From contig NZ_CP027229.1 in NCBI RefSeq assembly GCF_002999135.1, forward strand, positions 2,517,501-2,581,500: 64,000 bases of DNA, written 5' to 3'. The DNA comes from Capnocytophaga sp. oral taxon 878 (GTDB taxonomy: Bacteria > Bacteroidota > Bacteroidia > Flavobacteriales > Flavobacteriaceae). The first letter of the stretch is position 1; every line of letters begins with the position of its first letter. Under the pieces are notes generated by a model. The model saw only the letters and a list, made by a program, of their open reading frames with translations. It had not been told where the DNA came from and made no database searches. Shown piece by piece: positions 1-8,238 of this stretch. The position numbers were made by a program, and so were the translations under genes.

Positions 1-50
1 ACGCCCCATCCAGCTATCAAATTGTATTTAGCAAAAATCTTTTCAGTCAT
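1..50 (-). CDS. N-terminal fragment of a probable membrane protein (DUF2723-like?)
   Basis: An ATG on the minus strand at 50 opens a frame that runs off the left edge of the window; only about 16 residues are visible, beginning MTEKIFAKYNLIAGWG. A good Bacteroidota promoter lies 30 nt upstream (80-110), which supports this being a real start. The pattern of a lysine/tyrosine-asparagine followed by isoleucine and GWG resembles the start of the large DUF2723 (protein O-mannosyltransferase-like, GT117) membrane proteins common in flavobacteria. That family name is a guess from very little sequence; the existence of the gene is much surer than its identity. Confidence 0.5.
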   Translation of the reverse strand, partial: MTEKIFAKYNLIAGWG

Positions 51-79
51 TATCTACTTATAATAGTTTTTTCAAGCGG

Positions 80-110
80 CAAAAGTACAAAATTATTTAC
101 AAATACCAAA
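80..110 (-). promoter_or_regulatory. Bacteroidota promoter of the left-edge gene
   Basis: On the minus strand, TTTG (107-110), a 19-nt spacer and TACTTTTG (80-87) match the Bacteroidota -33/-7 consensus. The start codon of the left-edge gene is 30 nt downstream. Confidence 0.75.
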
Positions 111-119
111 TAACTTCTT

Positions 120-600
120 TCACTTCCTCTCTCACATCATCCATTTATCCCCACACATCTCCCCATAATTCTCCTACAATCCCTCTACCTCTCCTCTTAA
201 TCTCTAACTCCTATCTCCTAATCCCTCCCCATCTATCTCCTATCCTCTATCTCCTATCCCCTAAATTACAAATAATGCAAAAAACACCTCCTCCCTCCCT
301 ATCCCCTATCTCCTAACTCCTCTTTCCTAATAATCACCCCATTACACCTTCACCCTCTTACCTCTTACCTCTTATCTATTGCCTACCTTAAACGAACCTA
401 TAACGAAGGATAAACGAACTATAAACGAAGGATAAACATTACTACCTTGATTTTCAGCCCCTCCACCTCCCCGCCTTCCCTTTGCATTATCCGCAACAAA
501 ATCCCCTAATCTTTGCATTTTTCTCACTCCTACCCCCTATCCCCTATCTCCTACCCCCTTCTCTTGCCTCTTCCCTCTTATCTCTTACCTTATGAATTCT
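120..600 (+). repeat. Long dispersed intergenic element, copy E1
   Basis: A non-coding, strongly pyrimidine-rich (on +) stretch between the divergent genes at 50 and 774. It contains, in order: CT-rich decamer-like repeats (CTATCTCCTA variants); a block with ATAATGCAAAA (about 267-282); a block TAATAATCA...CATTACAC...CTCTTACCTCTTA (330-385); the repeated core with AACGAAC and ACGAAGGATAAAC twice (391-436); a TTGATTTTCAGCCCC block (448-463); and a TTTGCATTATCCGCAACAAAA block (480-503). The same order recurs in copies at about 9.6-10.2, 22.9-23.4 and 60.5-60.9 kb. Boundaries are approximate. No believable coding sequence lies inside. Confidence 0.85.
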
Positions 601-734
601 GTTAAAGTTTAAACTCAGCTAATAAACTACCAATCAGTCTTTTATTCCCCAATCACCCTCCAGATTTTATGTTTTAGCTGTTTTATGCGTAAAAGTTTAA
701 CTTTTAATTAACACCCTGTGTAAGTAATAATCAT

Positions 735-742
735 TATATTTG
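735..742 (+). promoter_or_regulatory. Putative -7 element upstream of the lipoprotein gene
   Basis: TATATTTG fits the Bacteroidota TAnnTTTG -7 consensus 31 nt before the ATG at 774. No convincing -33 TTTG was found at the usual distance, so this is a half-site call. Confidence 0.5.
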
Positions 743-773
743 CCCCGTTTAATGATTCAAATTACTTATAACA

Positions 774-1637
774 ATGAAAAAATTAGTATTACTAGCAGCA
801 GCAGCCCTTACTGTGGTAGCCTGCAAAAAAGACAAAAACGAAGACAATCCTACACCTCCTCAACCCGAAAAACCTGTTGAAGTACCCGCTGGTTTTATTA
901 AGCAAACCATCTTTACACAAGCAGGTGTTTCAACCGAAACAACTACCTATAATGTTGAGAATAATGTGCTCAAAGGATGGACAGTAACCAATAACTATGG
1001 TACTGTTACTCACTCACTTAGTTACGAGGGTAAAAACCTCAAAACTTACAATTATCAAGATGGCGCCAGAGCTGTTAATGAGGAATATACATTTATCTAT
1101 CAAGATAACAAACTCACTAAAATAACCTCTACCAGCAATGGGCAAACCGATACTTTTATAGTTACTACCGATAGCCAAGGTCGCATTACCTCAAAAATCA
1201 ATACAGGTATAGGTAATAATTTCAATGCCGATACTTGGACAGTTACCTTCCAGTACGATACCAACTCGTTAAAAGTAGTGAACACTAAGGACGGTACAGC
1301 CACCTATACTTACACTTATAACAATGGCAACGTTACAAAAATAGAAACCATTAATTACCAGCGCCTCGAAGAAAATTTTGAGTATGACACTATCGTTGTT
1401 AATGAGCTTAATAACCAATACATCTTATTAGCCAATTTAGCAAGATTAAATATACGTGGTCATCAAGATGTTAAATTTGGTACAGATCAAGACCTTTTCG
1501 TAAAACAGTCTAAAAATATAGTGAATAAATTCACTCCCTATTCTTATGAAATTACTAAAAATGGTAATAAGCCTACCAAAATTGTAAAACGCGATGTTAC
1601 CGGCGCCCCTATATCAACTCTTGAATACAAATACTAA
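774..1637 (+). CDS. Lipoprotein with YD/RHS-like beta repeats (DUF4595-like)
   Basis: A 287-residue protein with a lipoprotein signal (MKKLVLLAAA then TVVAC, lipidated Cys17). The residues after the cysteine (KKDKNED) are charged, as in flavobacterial lipoproteins exported to the surface, although the match to the Capnocytophaga lipoprotein export signal is loose. The rest is made of short Y/N/T-rich beta segments (YTYTYNNGNVTKIE and similar) like the YD-repeat lipoproteins grouped around DUF4595. Two minus-strand lipoproteins at 56.7 and 58.1 kb show the same style of repeat. It is transcribed alone: a -7 element precedes it and a strong terminator follows at 1686. Function unknown. Confidence 0.8.
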   Translation: MKKLVLLAAAALTVVACKKDKNEDNPTPPQPEKPVEVPAGFIKQTIFTQAGVSTETTTYNVENNVLKGWTVTNNYGTVTHSLSYEGKNLKTYNYQDGARAVNEEYTFIYQDNKLTKITSTSNGQTDTFIVTTDSQGRITSKINTGIGNNFNADTWTVTFQYDTNSLKVVNTKDGTATYTYTYNNGNVTKIETINYQRLEENFEYDTIVVNELNNQYILLANLARLNIRGHQDVKFGTDQDLFVKQSKNIVNKFTPYSYEITKNGNKPTKIVKRDVTGAPISTLEYKY

Positions 1638-1685
1638 CATTATTTTTTTTCACACTAAAACAAATTCTCACATTTCCACTATTAC

Positions 1686-1722
1686 AAAAAAGCCCTATTG
1701 CACACCGCAATAAGGCTTTTTT
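1686..1722 (+). terminator. Rho-independent terminator after the 774-1637 lipoprotein
   Basis: A 16-bp stem with one mismatch (AAAAAAGCCCTATTGC pairing with GCAATAAGGCTTTTTT), a 5-nt loop and a T-run. Confidence 0.85.
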
Positions 1723-1733
1723 CTTCTCCACCA

Positions 1734-1764
1734 TTGCTCAATCTCCAAATTATAACTACCTTTG
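1734..1764 (+). promoter_or_regulatory. Bacteroidota promoter of the FAD oxidoreductase gene
   Basis: TTG (1734-1736), 20 nt, then TACCTTTG (1757-1764); the ATG follows at 1787. Confidence 0.7.
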
Positions 1765-1786
1765 CACCTCATTAATTTAATTACCG

Positions 1787-2842
1787 ATGTTTGATTTCAT
1801 TATTGTAGGCGCTGGTCTATCTGGCGTTACTTTTGCCAATATATTACAACAGCACCAAAAATCCTTCTGCCTCATTGCCGATAACTCACAAGTGGCAAGC
1901 CACATCGCCGATGGCGTATATAACCCCGTTGTACTAAAACGCTTCACCCCTATATGGCGCAGTGCCGAAACTATGCTCGCCGCACAGCAGTTTTACACCC
2001 AAGTCCAAAACAATACCCACACAAGTTTTACCTACCCAATGTCGGTATTGCGCAAGTTCACTTCCGTCGAAGAACAAAACAACTGGTTCACCGCCTCCGA
2101 TAAGCCCCTGCTTTCTCCCTACCTCAGTACAGCCTTAGTATCACCTACCAATCCCGCTGTCCCTGCCCCCTACCTTTTGGGCGAAGTCCTACATACAGGC
2201 CGAATGGACGTCAATGCCTACCTCACCACCTGCCTTACACGCTGGCAGGCCGAAGGCTTCTTCTATCCCAAAACCTTTGATTACCAATCCCTACAAGTCT
2301 TTAATACCCACGTAGCATATCAGGGGGTCGAGGCGCGCCACATAGTCTTCTGCGAAGGTTGCGGCATCAGTAAGAATCCTTTTTTTAGTACCCTGCCTAT
2401 GCGCCCTTGCAAAGGCGAAACCCTTACTTTCAGCGCACCCTCACTCCAACTGCAACACATACTTAAAAGCGATGGCAGTGTAGTACCTCTTGGGGGCGAC
2501 CTCTATACCGTAGGAGGCATCTACCACCCCGAAGATCTTGAGGAAACCATTACCCACCAAGCCCGACTCACCCTTATCGAAAAACTACAACAGATGATTA
2601 CCTGCCCCTTCGAAATTATATCACATCAGGCAGCACTACGCCCCACCGTAGCCGATAGGCGTCCACTGGTAGGCGCACACCCCCTTCACCCCACACTTTG
2701 GGTACTCAATGGCTTAGGCACACGCGGGGTACTCAATGCCCCTTATTGCGCCCAAGTGCTTTATGAAGCAGTGTATGAAGGCAAACCCATTCCCCCCGAA
2801 ATGTGCGTTACCCGATTCAAAAAAAGACTCTCTTCTGTCTAA
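1787..2842 (+). CDS. FAD-dependent oxidoreductase (DAO family)
   Basis: A 351-residue flavoprotein of the D-amino-acid oxidase superfamily. The N-terminus carries the dinucleotide-binding motif IIVGAGLSG (residues 5-13). The C-terminus has the family's second FAD-contact region (LRPTVADRRPLVG, then LNGLGTRGVLNAP). Relatives include glycine oxidase/ThiO-like enzymes and the MnmC C-terminal domain; the substrate cannot be read from the sequence. There is no signal peptide, so it is cytoplasmic. It is a single gene with its own promoter; nrdB follows 315 bp later with another promoter. The ATG sits 22 nt after the -7 box. Confidence 0.8.
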   Translation: MFDFIIVGAGLSGVTFANILQQHQKSFCLIADNSQVASHIADGVYNPVVLKRFTPIWRSAETMLAAQQFYTQVQNNTHTSFTYPMSVLRKFTSVEEQNNWFTASDKPLLSPYLSTALVSPTNPAVPAPYLLGEVLHTGRMDVNAYLTTCLTRWQAEGFFYPKTFDYQSLQVFNTHVAYQGVEARHIVFCEGCGISKNPFFSTLPMRPCKGETLTFSAPSLQLQHILKSDGSVVPLGGDLYTVGGIYHPEDLEETITHQARLTLIEKLQQMITCPFEIISHQAALRPTVADRRPLVGAHPLHPTLWVLNGLGTRGVLNAPYCAQVLYEAVYEGKPIPPEMCVTRFKKRLSSV

Positions 2843-3050
2843 AAAGCAACCTAAGCACTTTTTCTCTCTTTAGCACCCCCATAATTTGCACTAATAACCA
2901 CTCTATTTAAATAATAAAAAAACCTTGATAATAAAACCCTTGCAGTTCATATAGCAAGCTTTTTATTATGAGCGCTTGCTTAATAACTACCTGATAAAGA
3001 GGCGAATACCAAGCCAAAAACCAAGCCGTAATACTACCGATAACTATCAC
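2843..3050. other. Intergenic spacer between the FAD oxidoreductase and nrdB
   Basis: About 315 bp separate 2842 from 3158. I see an AT-rich stretch, a weak imperfect hairpin with GCAAGC and GCTTGC arms (about 2951-2980) and then the nrdB promoter. I see no coding sequence and no clear terminator. Confidence 0.5.
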
Positions 3051-3080
3051 TTGCTAATTGATAATTATTTTGTACTTTTG
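3051..3080 (+). promoter_or_regulatory. Bacteroidota promoter of nrdB
   Basis: TTG (3051-3053), 19 nt, TACTTTTG (3073-3080); the 5' leader before the ATG at 3158 is about 70 nt. Confidence 0.75.
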
Positions 3081-3157
3081 CACCCGAAATAAATAAACAC
3101 GCCCACATATACACACAAGGGCAATAAAATATTAAGAAAAATTAATCACATACAGAA

Positions 3158-4117
3158 ATGGGAATATTTGATAAACGCGAAAACTACAAACCTTTTGAGT
3201 ATCCCGAGGTTATGGAGTTTGTGAACGCTATGCACCAATCCTTTTGGGTGCATTCCGAAGTAGAATTTACAGCCGATATTCAGGATTTTAAATCCAACTT
3301 AGATCCTTACGAACAAGAAGCCGTAAAACGTGCCTTGCTCGGTATCGCACAAGTCGAAGTATCGGTAAAAACCTTTTGGGGCGATTTGTACGACCTCTTC
3401 CCCAAACCAGAGTTCAATGGCTTAGGCGCTACCTTTGCCGAGTGTGAGTTCCGCCATAGCGAAGCCTACGCCCGCCTACTCGAAGTATTAGGCTACAATA
3501 ACGAGTTTGAAAACCTACTCGAAGTGCCTATCTTTAAAGAGCGCAGTAACATCCTCAAAGAGTATTTGGCTAAAAACCGTGAGAACGCTATGGAGCGCAT
3601 CCTCTTCTTTACCCTTATCATCGAGAATGCCTCTCTGTTCAGTCAGTTCGCTACTATTTTATCCTTCACACGCTTCAAAGGATATTTAAAAAACGTAGCC
3701 AATATCATTGCTTGGACCTCTATCGATGAGCAATTGCACGCCAATGCAGGTATCTATATCCTGAAAAAGATTTTTGAAGAACGTCCCGATATGAAAACCA
3801 TAGCCGAGAATGAAGCTACCGATTTCATTCGTAACTACATTCTTCTGGAAGACAAGATGCTCGATTGGATCTTTGAAGAAGGCGAATTAGAGTTTTTCAC
3901 CAAAAAAGACCTTTCTAACTATATGCGTTATCGCCTTGACGATTCCCTCACACAGCTCGGGCTCACCAAGCCTTTTAACATCAGTGCCGATGAGGCAAAA
4001 CCTATGATGTGGTTTGAAGAAGAAGTATTCAGCAATGAGCTTGATGATTTCTTTGCCAAACGCCCTACCGCCTACACCAAACACGACAAGAGCATCACCG
4101 AAAACGATTTGTTTTAA
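3158..4117 (+). CDS. nrdB: Ribonucleotide reductase small subunit (class I, probably Id)
   Basis: The 319-residue radical-generating subunit that, with NrdA, makes deoxyribonucleotides. The metal-site residues are visible: Glu67 (QVEVSVKTFW), Glu97 and His100 (ECEFRHSEAY), Glu156, and Glu191/His194 (DEQLHANAG). Tyr104 is at the place of the class Ia radical tyrosine. Glu rather than Asp at the first ligand position, and this exact spacing, match the flavobacterial class Id subunits known to use a dimanganese cofactor activated by superoxide; assignment to Id rests on that similarity. No nrdA is adjacent or elsewhere in the window, although the two genes are often paired. Two small membrane protein genes and ribD follow on the same strand. 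Confidence 0.93.
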   Translation: MGIFDKRENYKPFEYPEVMEFVNAMHQSFWVHSEVEFTADIQDFKSNLDPYEQEAVKRALLGIAQVEVSVKTFWGDLYDLFPKPEFNGLGATFAECEFRHSEAYARLLEVLGYNNEFENLLEVPIFKERSNILKEYLAKNRENAMERILFFTLIIENASLFSQFATILSFTRFKGYLKNVANIIAWTSIDEQLHANAGIYILKKIFEERPDMKTIAENEATDFIRNYILLEDKMLDWIFEEGELEFFTKKDLSNYMRYRLDDSLTQLGLTKPFNISADEAKPMMWFEEEVFSNELDDFFAKRPTAYTKHDKSITENDLF

Positions 4118-4144
4118 GGATCTATTATTTAGGAAACAGGAGAG

Positions 4145-4525
4145 ATGAACTGGAAAGCAATTATTATTTTAATAATTATAGCATCAGCATTTATAGGAGG
4201 TATTGTATATATCTGTATTCTCGACCGCTGGTTCTTTATCCCTCTGCTCATAGCTTTAGGAGCTGCAATAGGGGTGATGTACCTTTTAAGAGGTATTAGC
4301 TCTCCATCTGCTGGCTTGCCTATAATAGGAGTCGTGGTGCTAACGTTTCTGTTAACATTGCTTATTTACTACTGTATTTTTAACACAGAAGTAAGAAAGG
4401 CTGTGTTTTCCTATTTAGTAAATGCTTTTAAAGAAGGTTGGTATTATCCTTTGATCATTCTAGCAGTAGCATACTTTCCACAATGTATAGATTATATAAA
4501 AGATAGATGGAACCAAAAAAAGTAA
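4145..4525 (+). CDS. Small four-helix membrane protein, tandem copy 1
   Basis: A 126-residue integral membrane protein with four predicted transmembrane segments (about residues 4-26, 29-48, 57-78, 99-115) and a lysine-rich end. It is a near-duplicate of the next gene: the first ~85 nt are almost identical at DNA level, and both carry the VYICILDRWFFIPL and VNAFKEGWYY segments. I do not recognise the family. It begins 27 nt after nrdB, so it is probably co-transcribed with it. Nothing indicates a function. Confidence 0.7.
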   Translation: MNWKAIIILIIIASAFIGGIVYICILDRWFFIPLLIALGAAIGVMYLLRGISSPSAGLPIIGVVVLTFLLTLLIYYCIFNTEVRKAVFSYLVNAFKEGWYYPLIILAVAYFPQCIDYIKDRWNQKK

Positions 4526-4556
4526 AAGTCTCCTAACTCCTATCCCCTAAATAAAA

Positions 4557-4934
4557 ATGAACTGGAAAGCAATTATTATTTTTATAATTATAGTATCAGC
4601 ATTTATAGGAGGTATTGTGTATATTTGTATTCTCGACCGCTGGTTCTTTATCCCTCTGATATTGGGCTTAGCAGCTGCAATTGGGGTGATGTATCTTTTA
4701 AGAGGCATTTCCCATCCCGAAGCAGCCCTCCCTATTCTAGGACTTGCCGTATTTGTATTTCTGTTGGTGTTGTTTATTTACTATTGCATTTATTATGGAA
4801 AGACTGTTCTTTCTTATTTAGTAAATGCTTTTAAAGAAGGTTGGTATTACCTTTTGATATTTGTAGCCCTAGCATACTTGCCTAAATGTGTAAAATATAT
4901 AAGAAATAGAATCGGAAAGGATAGCGAAAAGTAA
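4557..4934 (+). CDS. Small four-helix membrane protein, tandem copy 2
   Basis: A 125-residue paralogue of the preceding protein, identical over most of the first 50 residues and diverging in the third helix and C-terminus. The 31-bp spacer between the copies is a CT-rich repeat (CTCCTAACTCCTATCCCCTA) of the kind that fills the long intergenic elements of this window. The duplication is therefore recent, and the spacer may have taken part in it. Likely the same transcript as nrdB and ribD. Function unknown. Confidence 0.7.
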   Translation: MNWKAIIIFIIIVSAFIGGIVYICILDRWFFIPLILGLAAAIGVMYLLRGISHPEAALPILGLAVFVFLLVLFIYYCIYYGKTVLSYLVNAFKEGWYYLLIFVALAYLPKCVKYIRNRIGKDSEK

Positions 4935-4958
4935 AAAACTAGCATCTCCCTAACCCCT

Positions 4959-5924
4959 ATGATAAAACGTTGTATTCAATTAGCATATAATGGTCTTGGC
5001 ACCACTTACCCTAACCCTATGGTAGGGTGTGTGATAGTACACGAAGGGAAAATCATCGGTGAGGGTTGGCACCAAAAAGCAGGTGAGCCTCACGCCGAGG
5101 TGCGTGCTATTGCCTCGGTGAAAGATAAATCATTGCTGGCAGAAAGCACCCTGTATGTGAGCTTAGAGCCTTGTTGCCATTATGGCAAAACGCCCCCTTG
5201 TACCGATTTGATTATAGCTCACCGTATACCGCGTGTGGTTGTAGGCTGTACCGACCCGTTTGCCAAAGTAGCCGGACAAGGTATCGAAAAACTACGTGCA
5301 GCAGGCTGTGAAGTAACTGTGGGGGTAATGAAAGATGAATGCTTATTGCTTAACAAACGATTCTTTACCTTTCACCTAAAAAAGCGCCCTTATATCTTCC
5401 TTAAATGGGCCGAAACTGCCGATGGGTATATAGCCCCTGCTACCAAAACAGAGCTTGCCCCTGTATGGATTACCAATGCCTATACCCGCCAAGAGGTACA
5501 CCAGCTGCGCAGTACCGAACAGGCTATATTAGTAGGTGTAGGTACTGTACTAGCCGATAACCCTTCACTCGATACACGCAATTGGTATGGCAAAAGCCCC
5601 TTAAGGGTTATTATCGATCCGCAGCTGCGTACTCCTAATGATTTTAAGGTCTGGAATGACCAAGTGCCTACCCTTTTTATAACTGATAAAAAGACAACAC
5701 AAGTAACAAACAAACAGCAAACAGAAATTGTAACTATCAACTTTCAAGAAGATGTACCCCAACAGGTATGTGATATACTTTACCAGCGTAACATACAAAG
5801 CCTCATAGTAGAAGGAGGCGCCTATACTTTGCAACAGTTCATAAATGCCAACCTCTATGACGAAACACTTATTTACCGAAGCGATGTAGAATTTGGCAGT
5901 GGGGTAAAAGCTCCAAGAAGATAA
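4959..5924 (+). CDS. ribD: Bifunctional riboflavin biosynthesis deaminase/reductase
   Basis: A 321-residue RibD that deaminates and then reduces the pyrimidine intermediate of riboflavin synthesis. The N-terminal deaminase domain shows the zinc motif HAEV (His45, Glu47) with PCCHYGKTPPC (Cys72, Cys81). The reductase domain starts near residue 140 (PYIFLKWAETADGYIAP) and includes VGVGTVLADNPSL and the EGGAYTLQQF segment. The ATG is preceded by another CT-rich tract (CATCTCCCTAACCCCT), and the N-terminus is a few residues shorter than usual. It is last in the nrdB unit and is followed by a strong terminator. Confidence 0.92.
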   Translation: MIKRCIQLAYNGLGTTYPNPMVGCVIVHEGKIIGEGWHQKAGEPHAEVRAIASVKDKSLLAESTLYVSLEPCCHYGKTPPCTDLIIAHRIPRVVVGCTDPFAKVAGQGIEKLRAAGCEVTVGVMKDECLLLNKRFFTFHLKKRPYIFLKWAETADGYIAPATKTELAPVWITNAYTRQEVHQLRSTEQAILVGVGTVLADNPSLDTRNWYGKSPLRVIIDPQLRTPNDFKVWNDQVPTLFITDKKTTQVTNKQQTEIVTINFQEDVPQQVCDILYQRNIQSLIVEGGAYTLQQFINANLYDETLIYRSDVEFGSGVKAPRR

Positions 5925-5947
5925 CTATTAATTTACAATTTATAATT

Positions 5948-5990
5948 AACACCCGTAAAAGCGCTTATTTTGGTGCTTTTACGGGTGTTT
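5948..5990 (+). terminator. Terminator after ribD
   Basis: A perfect 15-bp stem (AACACCCGTAAAAGC with GCTTTTACGGGTGTT), a 12-nt loop and a T-rich tail; it ends the nrdB-ribD transcription unit. Confidence 0.9.
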
Positions 5991-6133
5991 TAGCTTTTGG
6001 GAGTAGGTAGAAAAGCAAGAGAAAGGAGAACGGCAGAAAAAAGCGCGCTTTGGACGTGTGTATTGGTGAATTAATATAATCATAATTAACGTTATTCTTT
6101 CATAAAAAGCTCGGAAGTGTTATTTTAATTTTA

Positions 6134-6141
6134 TACCTTTG
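6134..6141 (+). promoter_or_regulatory. Putative -7 element of the phosphatase/porin cluster
   Basis: TACCTTTG matches the TAnnTTTG consensus 79 nt before the ATG at 6220. The -33 region is not convincing. Confidence 0.5.
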
Positions 6142-6219
6142 TCAGATAAAAAAATGCGATTATTTATTACTAATTGCTCTTTTTTTATAGTGAAGAATAA
6201 TAATTAAATTTTATTTTGT

Positions 6220-6996
6220 ATGAAAAAAATGTTTTTGTCTGTAGCATTGCTGGCTATCTCGGCAGCTACATTTGCCCAAGGAAAAATAAAAGACGTAAGA
6301 ACCAACCCCGACCTTTACTTCTTACAAATTGGTGATGTGGCCAATAGTCTTGAACTACTTCCTCCTCCTCCTCAACCTGGTAGCCTCTTGTTCCTTAATG
6401 ACGATGCTCAATACCAATGGGGATTAATGCAACGCCGTACCCCTCGTGGCGATCAGGCTGTAAGCGATGCGCGTGTAGGAGGTAGTGGCGTGCCTAATGC
6501 CTTCTCCGAAGCTTTCGGTATTAAGATTACAAAGGAAGAAACTCCTGAAATCTACAAGTTGGTAGTAAATATGCGTGAAGATGCGGGCGACCTTGCTACA
6601 CGTGCTGCAAAAGAGCACTATATGCGAGTACGTCCGTTTGCTTTTTATGAAAAAACCACTTGTAACCCCGAGCAACAGCAAGAACTTTCAACCAATGGTT
6701 CATACCCTTCAGGACATACTGCCATAGGATGGGCTACTGCATTAGTATTGGCCGAAATAAACATTGATAGGCAAAATGAAATCCTTAAACGTGGGTACGA
6801 AATGGGACAAAGCCGTGTGATTTGTGGTTATCACTTCCAAAGTGATGTGGATGCTGCTAGGCTAGTAGCAAGTGCTGTAGTAGCACGCTTGCATGCCAAT
6901 GATGCTTTTATGGCTCAATTAGCAAAAGCTAAAAAAGAATTTGCCGCCCTTAACAAAAAAGGAAAGGTGAAAAAGAGTGAACGCGTGAACAAATAA
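6220..6996 (+). CDS. Periplasmic PAP2-type (class A) acid phosphatase
   Basis: A 258-residue exported phosphatase with signal peptide [20 protein letters not shown]. The three PAP2/vanadium-haloperoxidase motifs are present in order: K-x6-RP (KEHYMRVRP), PSGH ([11 protein letters not shown]) and SR-x5-H-x3-D ([14 protein letters not shown]). The layout matches bacterial class A nonspecific acid phosphatases (PhoN/PhoC), which release phosphate from organic phosphomonoesters in the periplasm. It is the first gene of a plus-strand trio: the porin starts 12 nt later and a histidine phosphatase follows, which suggests organic-phosphate scavenging. The lysine-rich tail is ordinary. Confidence 0.9.
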   Translation: MKKMFLSVALLAISAATFAQGKIKDVRTNPDLYFLQIGDVANSLELLPPPPQPGSLLFLNDDAQYQWGLMQRRTPRGDQAVSDARVGGSGVPNAFSEAFGIKITKEETPEIYKLVVNMREDAGDLATRAAKEHYMRVRPFAFYEKTTCNPEQQQELSTNGSYPSGHTAIGWATALVLAEINIDRQNEILKRGYEMGQSRVICGYHFQSDVDAARLVASAVVARLHANDAFMAQLAKAKKEFAALNKKGKVKKSERVNK

Positions 6997-7007
6997 ACCT
7001 CCTCTTT

Positions 7008-8214
7008 ATGAAAAAAATAGTATTTAGCATAGCTGCCTTAATGGTGGCAGGCTATGCTTTTGCCCAAGATAATACTCAACCACTTACTGAACTTGTGCCT
7101 GCACAACCTATACAACCAGCTGCACCTGCTGAAGAGAAGATAGAAGTGAAACCTTCGGGACGTATCTTGATGGATGCTGGTGTATTTGGGGCTGATGCAC
7201 AAAAGGACAAGTTTTGCAAGTGGGGTAGCCATACCCGATGTGCGTATGGGCTTAGGAGTGCGCTATGGCAATTGGAAGGCAAAGATTGATATAGGATATG
7301 CCTTTAATAAGCTATCGCCTAAGGATATATTGATAGAGTACCTTTTTAGCAAGCATACGCTATTGCGCGGAGGTTATTTCGTGCATCAGTTTGGGATGCA
7401 AAGTGCTACAAGCTCTTCTTTCAAAATATCAATGGAAGAACCCCAAAGTAACAATGCCTTCTTTAACGGTAGGCTTATAGGGCTGATGCTTTTGCACCAA
7501 AAAAATGACTTTATGGGTACACTGAGTGTTTTTGCCGAAAACGAATCGATGAAGCAAAACACTACTGTTACTGGCGATCAAGGTGTGGGTATGATGTCGC
7601 GCTTGTTATATAGACCACAACGTGAAGAGGGTAAGATTTTTCACGTAGGTATTTCGGGGGCTTGGGAAACCCCTCGGTATAACAAAACGGCAGCACTTAA
7701 CCACAGCTCGTATGTATTGGAAACTCCTTTCCCTACTCGTATTGCTAAGGTAAATGCGCAGGAAGCTACTATTGATAACGCTACTTTCCTTTACAAATTC
7801 TCGCCAGAATTACTGTTTGCACGCAACCGTTTTGGGATTGAAGCTCAGTACTATTATGTACATGTGAACCGCAATAATGGGGTGAAGGACTTTGATGCTA
7901 GTGGTGCTTATGGTATGTTCCGCACTATAGTGAAGGGCGCGCCTTATACTTATACTGATGTAGATGGTGGTATTGCTACTCCTAAACCAGGTGCGCTGGA
8001 ATTGGTACTTGGTTATAACTACACCGACCTATCGAAGGCAGAAGCGGGTATTTGGGGTGGTAGGCTGAATGATTATTCGCTTACTTTTAACTATTACATC
8101 AATAAGTATATGATATGGCGTGTGCGTACTTCGTACACTGGGGTGCGCTACAGAGCAGGAGTGCCTGATACTAATTTGAGCTTGATAGAAACCCGCTTGC
8201 AAATTAAATTTTAA
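7008..8214 (+). pseudogene. OprO/OprP-like outer membrane porin with a +1 frameshift
   Basis: Two overlapping frames make one porin. The first part (7008 onward) has the signal peptide MKKIVFSIAALMVAGYAFAQ and leads into GRILMDAGVFGADAQKDKF; the second frame continues with ASGVAIPDVRMGLGVRYGNW and runs as beta-strand-rich barrel sequence to 8214, ending in a C-terminal aromatic (LQIKF). The frames join if the TTTT run at 7211-7214 has one T too many; the repaired product would have 401 residues. The barrel resembles phosphate-selective porins of the OprO/OprP family. The remainder shows no decay, so this is a very recent mutation, a sequencing error, or a rarely translated shift. It lies between two phosphatases, consistent with phosphate or phosphoester uptake. 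Confidence 0.8.
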
Positions 8215-8238
8215 TACATAAACTAAAACGATTATACA

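Noticed and set aside
391..436. Double direct repeat as a minimal CRISPR array
   Set aside because: The two ~22-bp units are contiguous without spacers, copies are scattered through the genome region and no cas genes are present.
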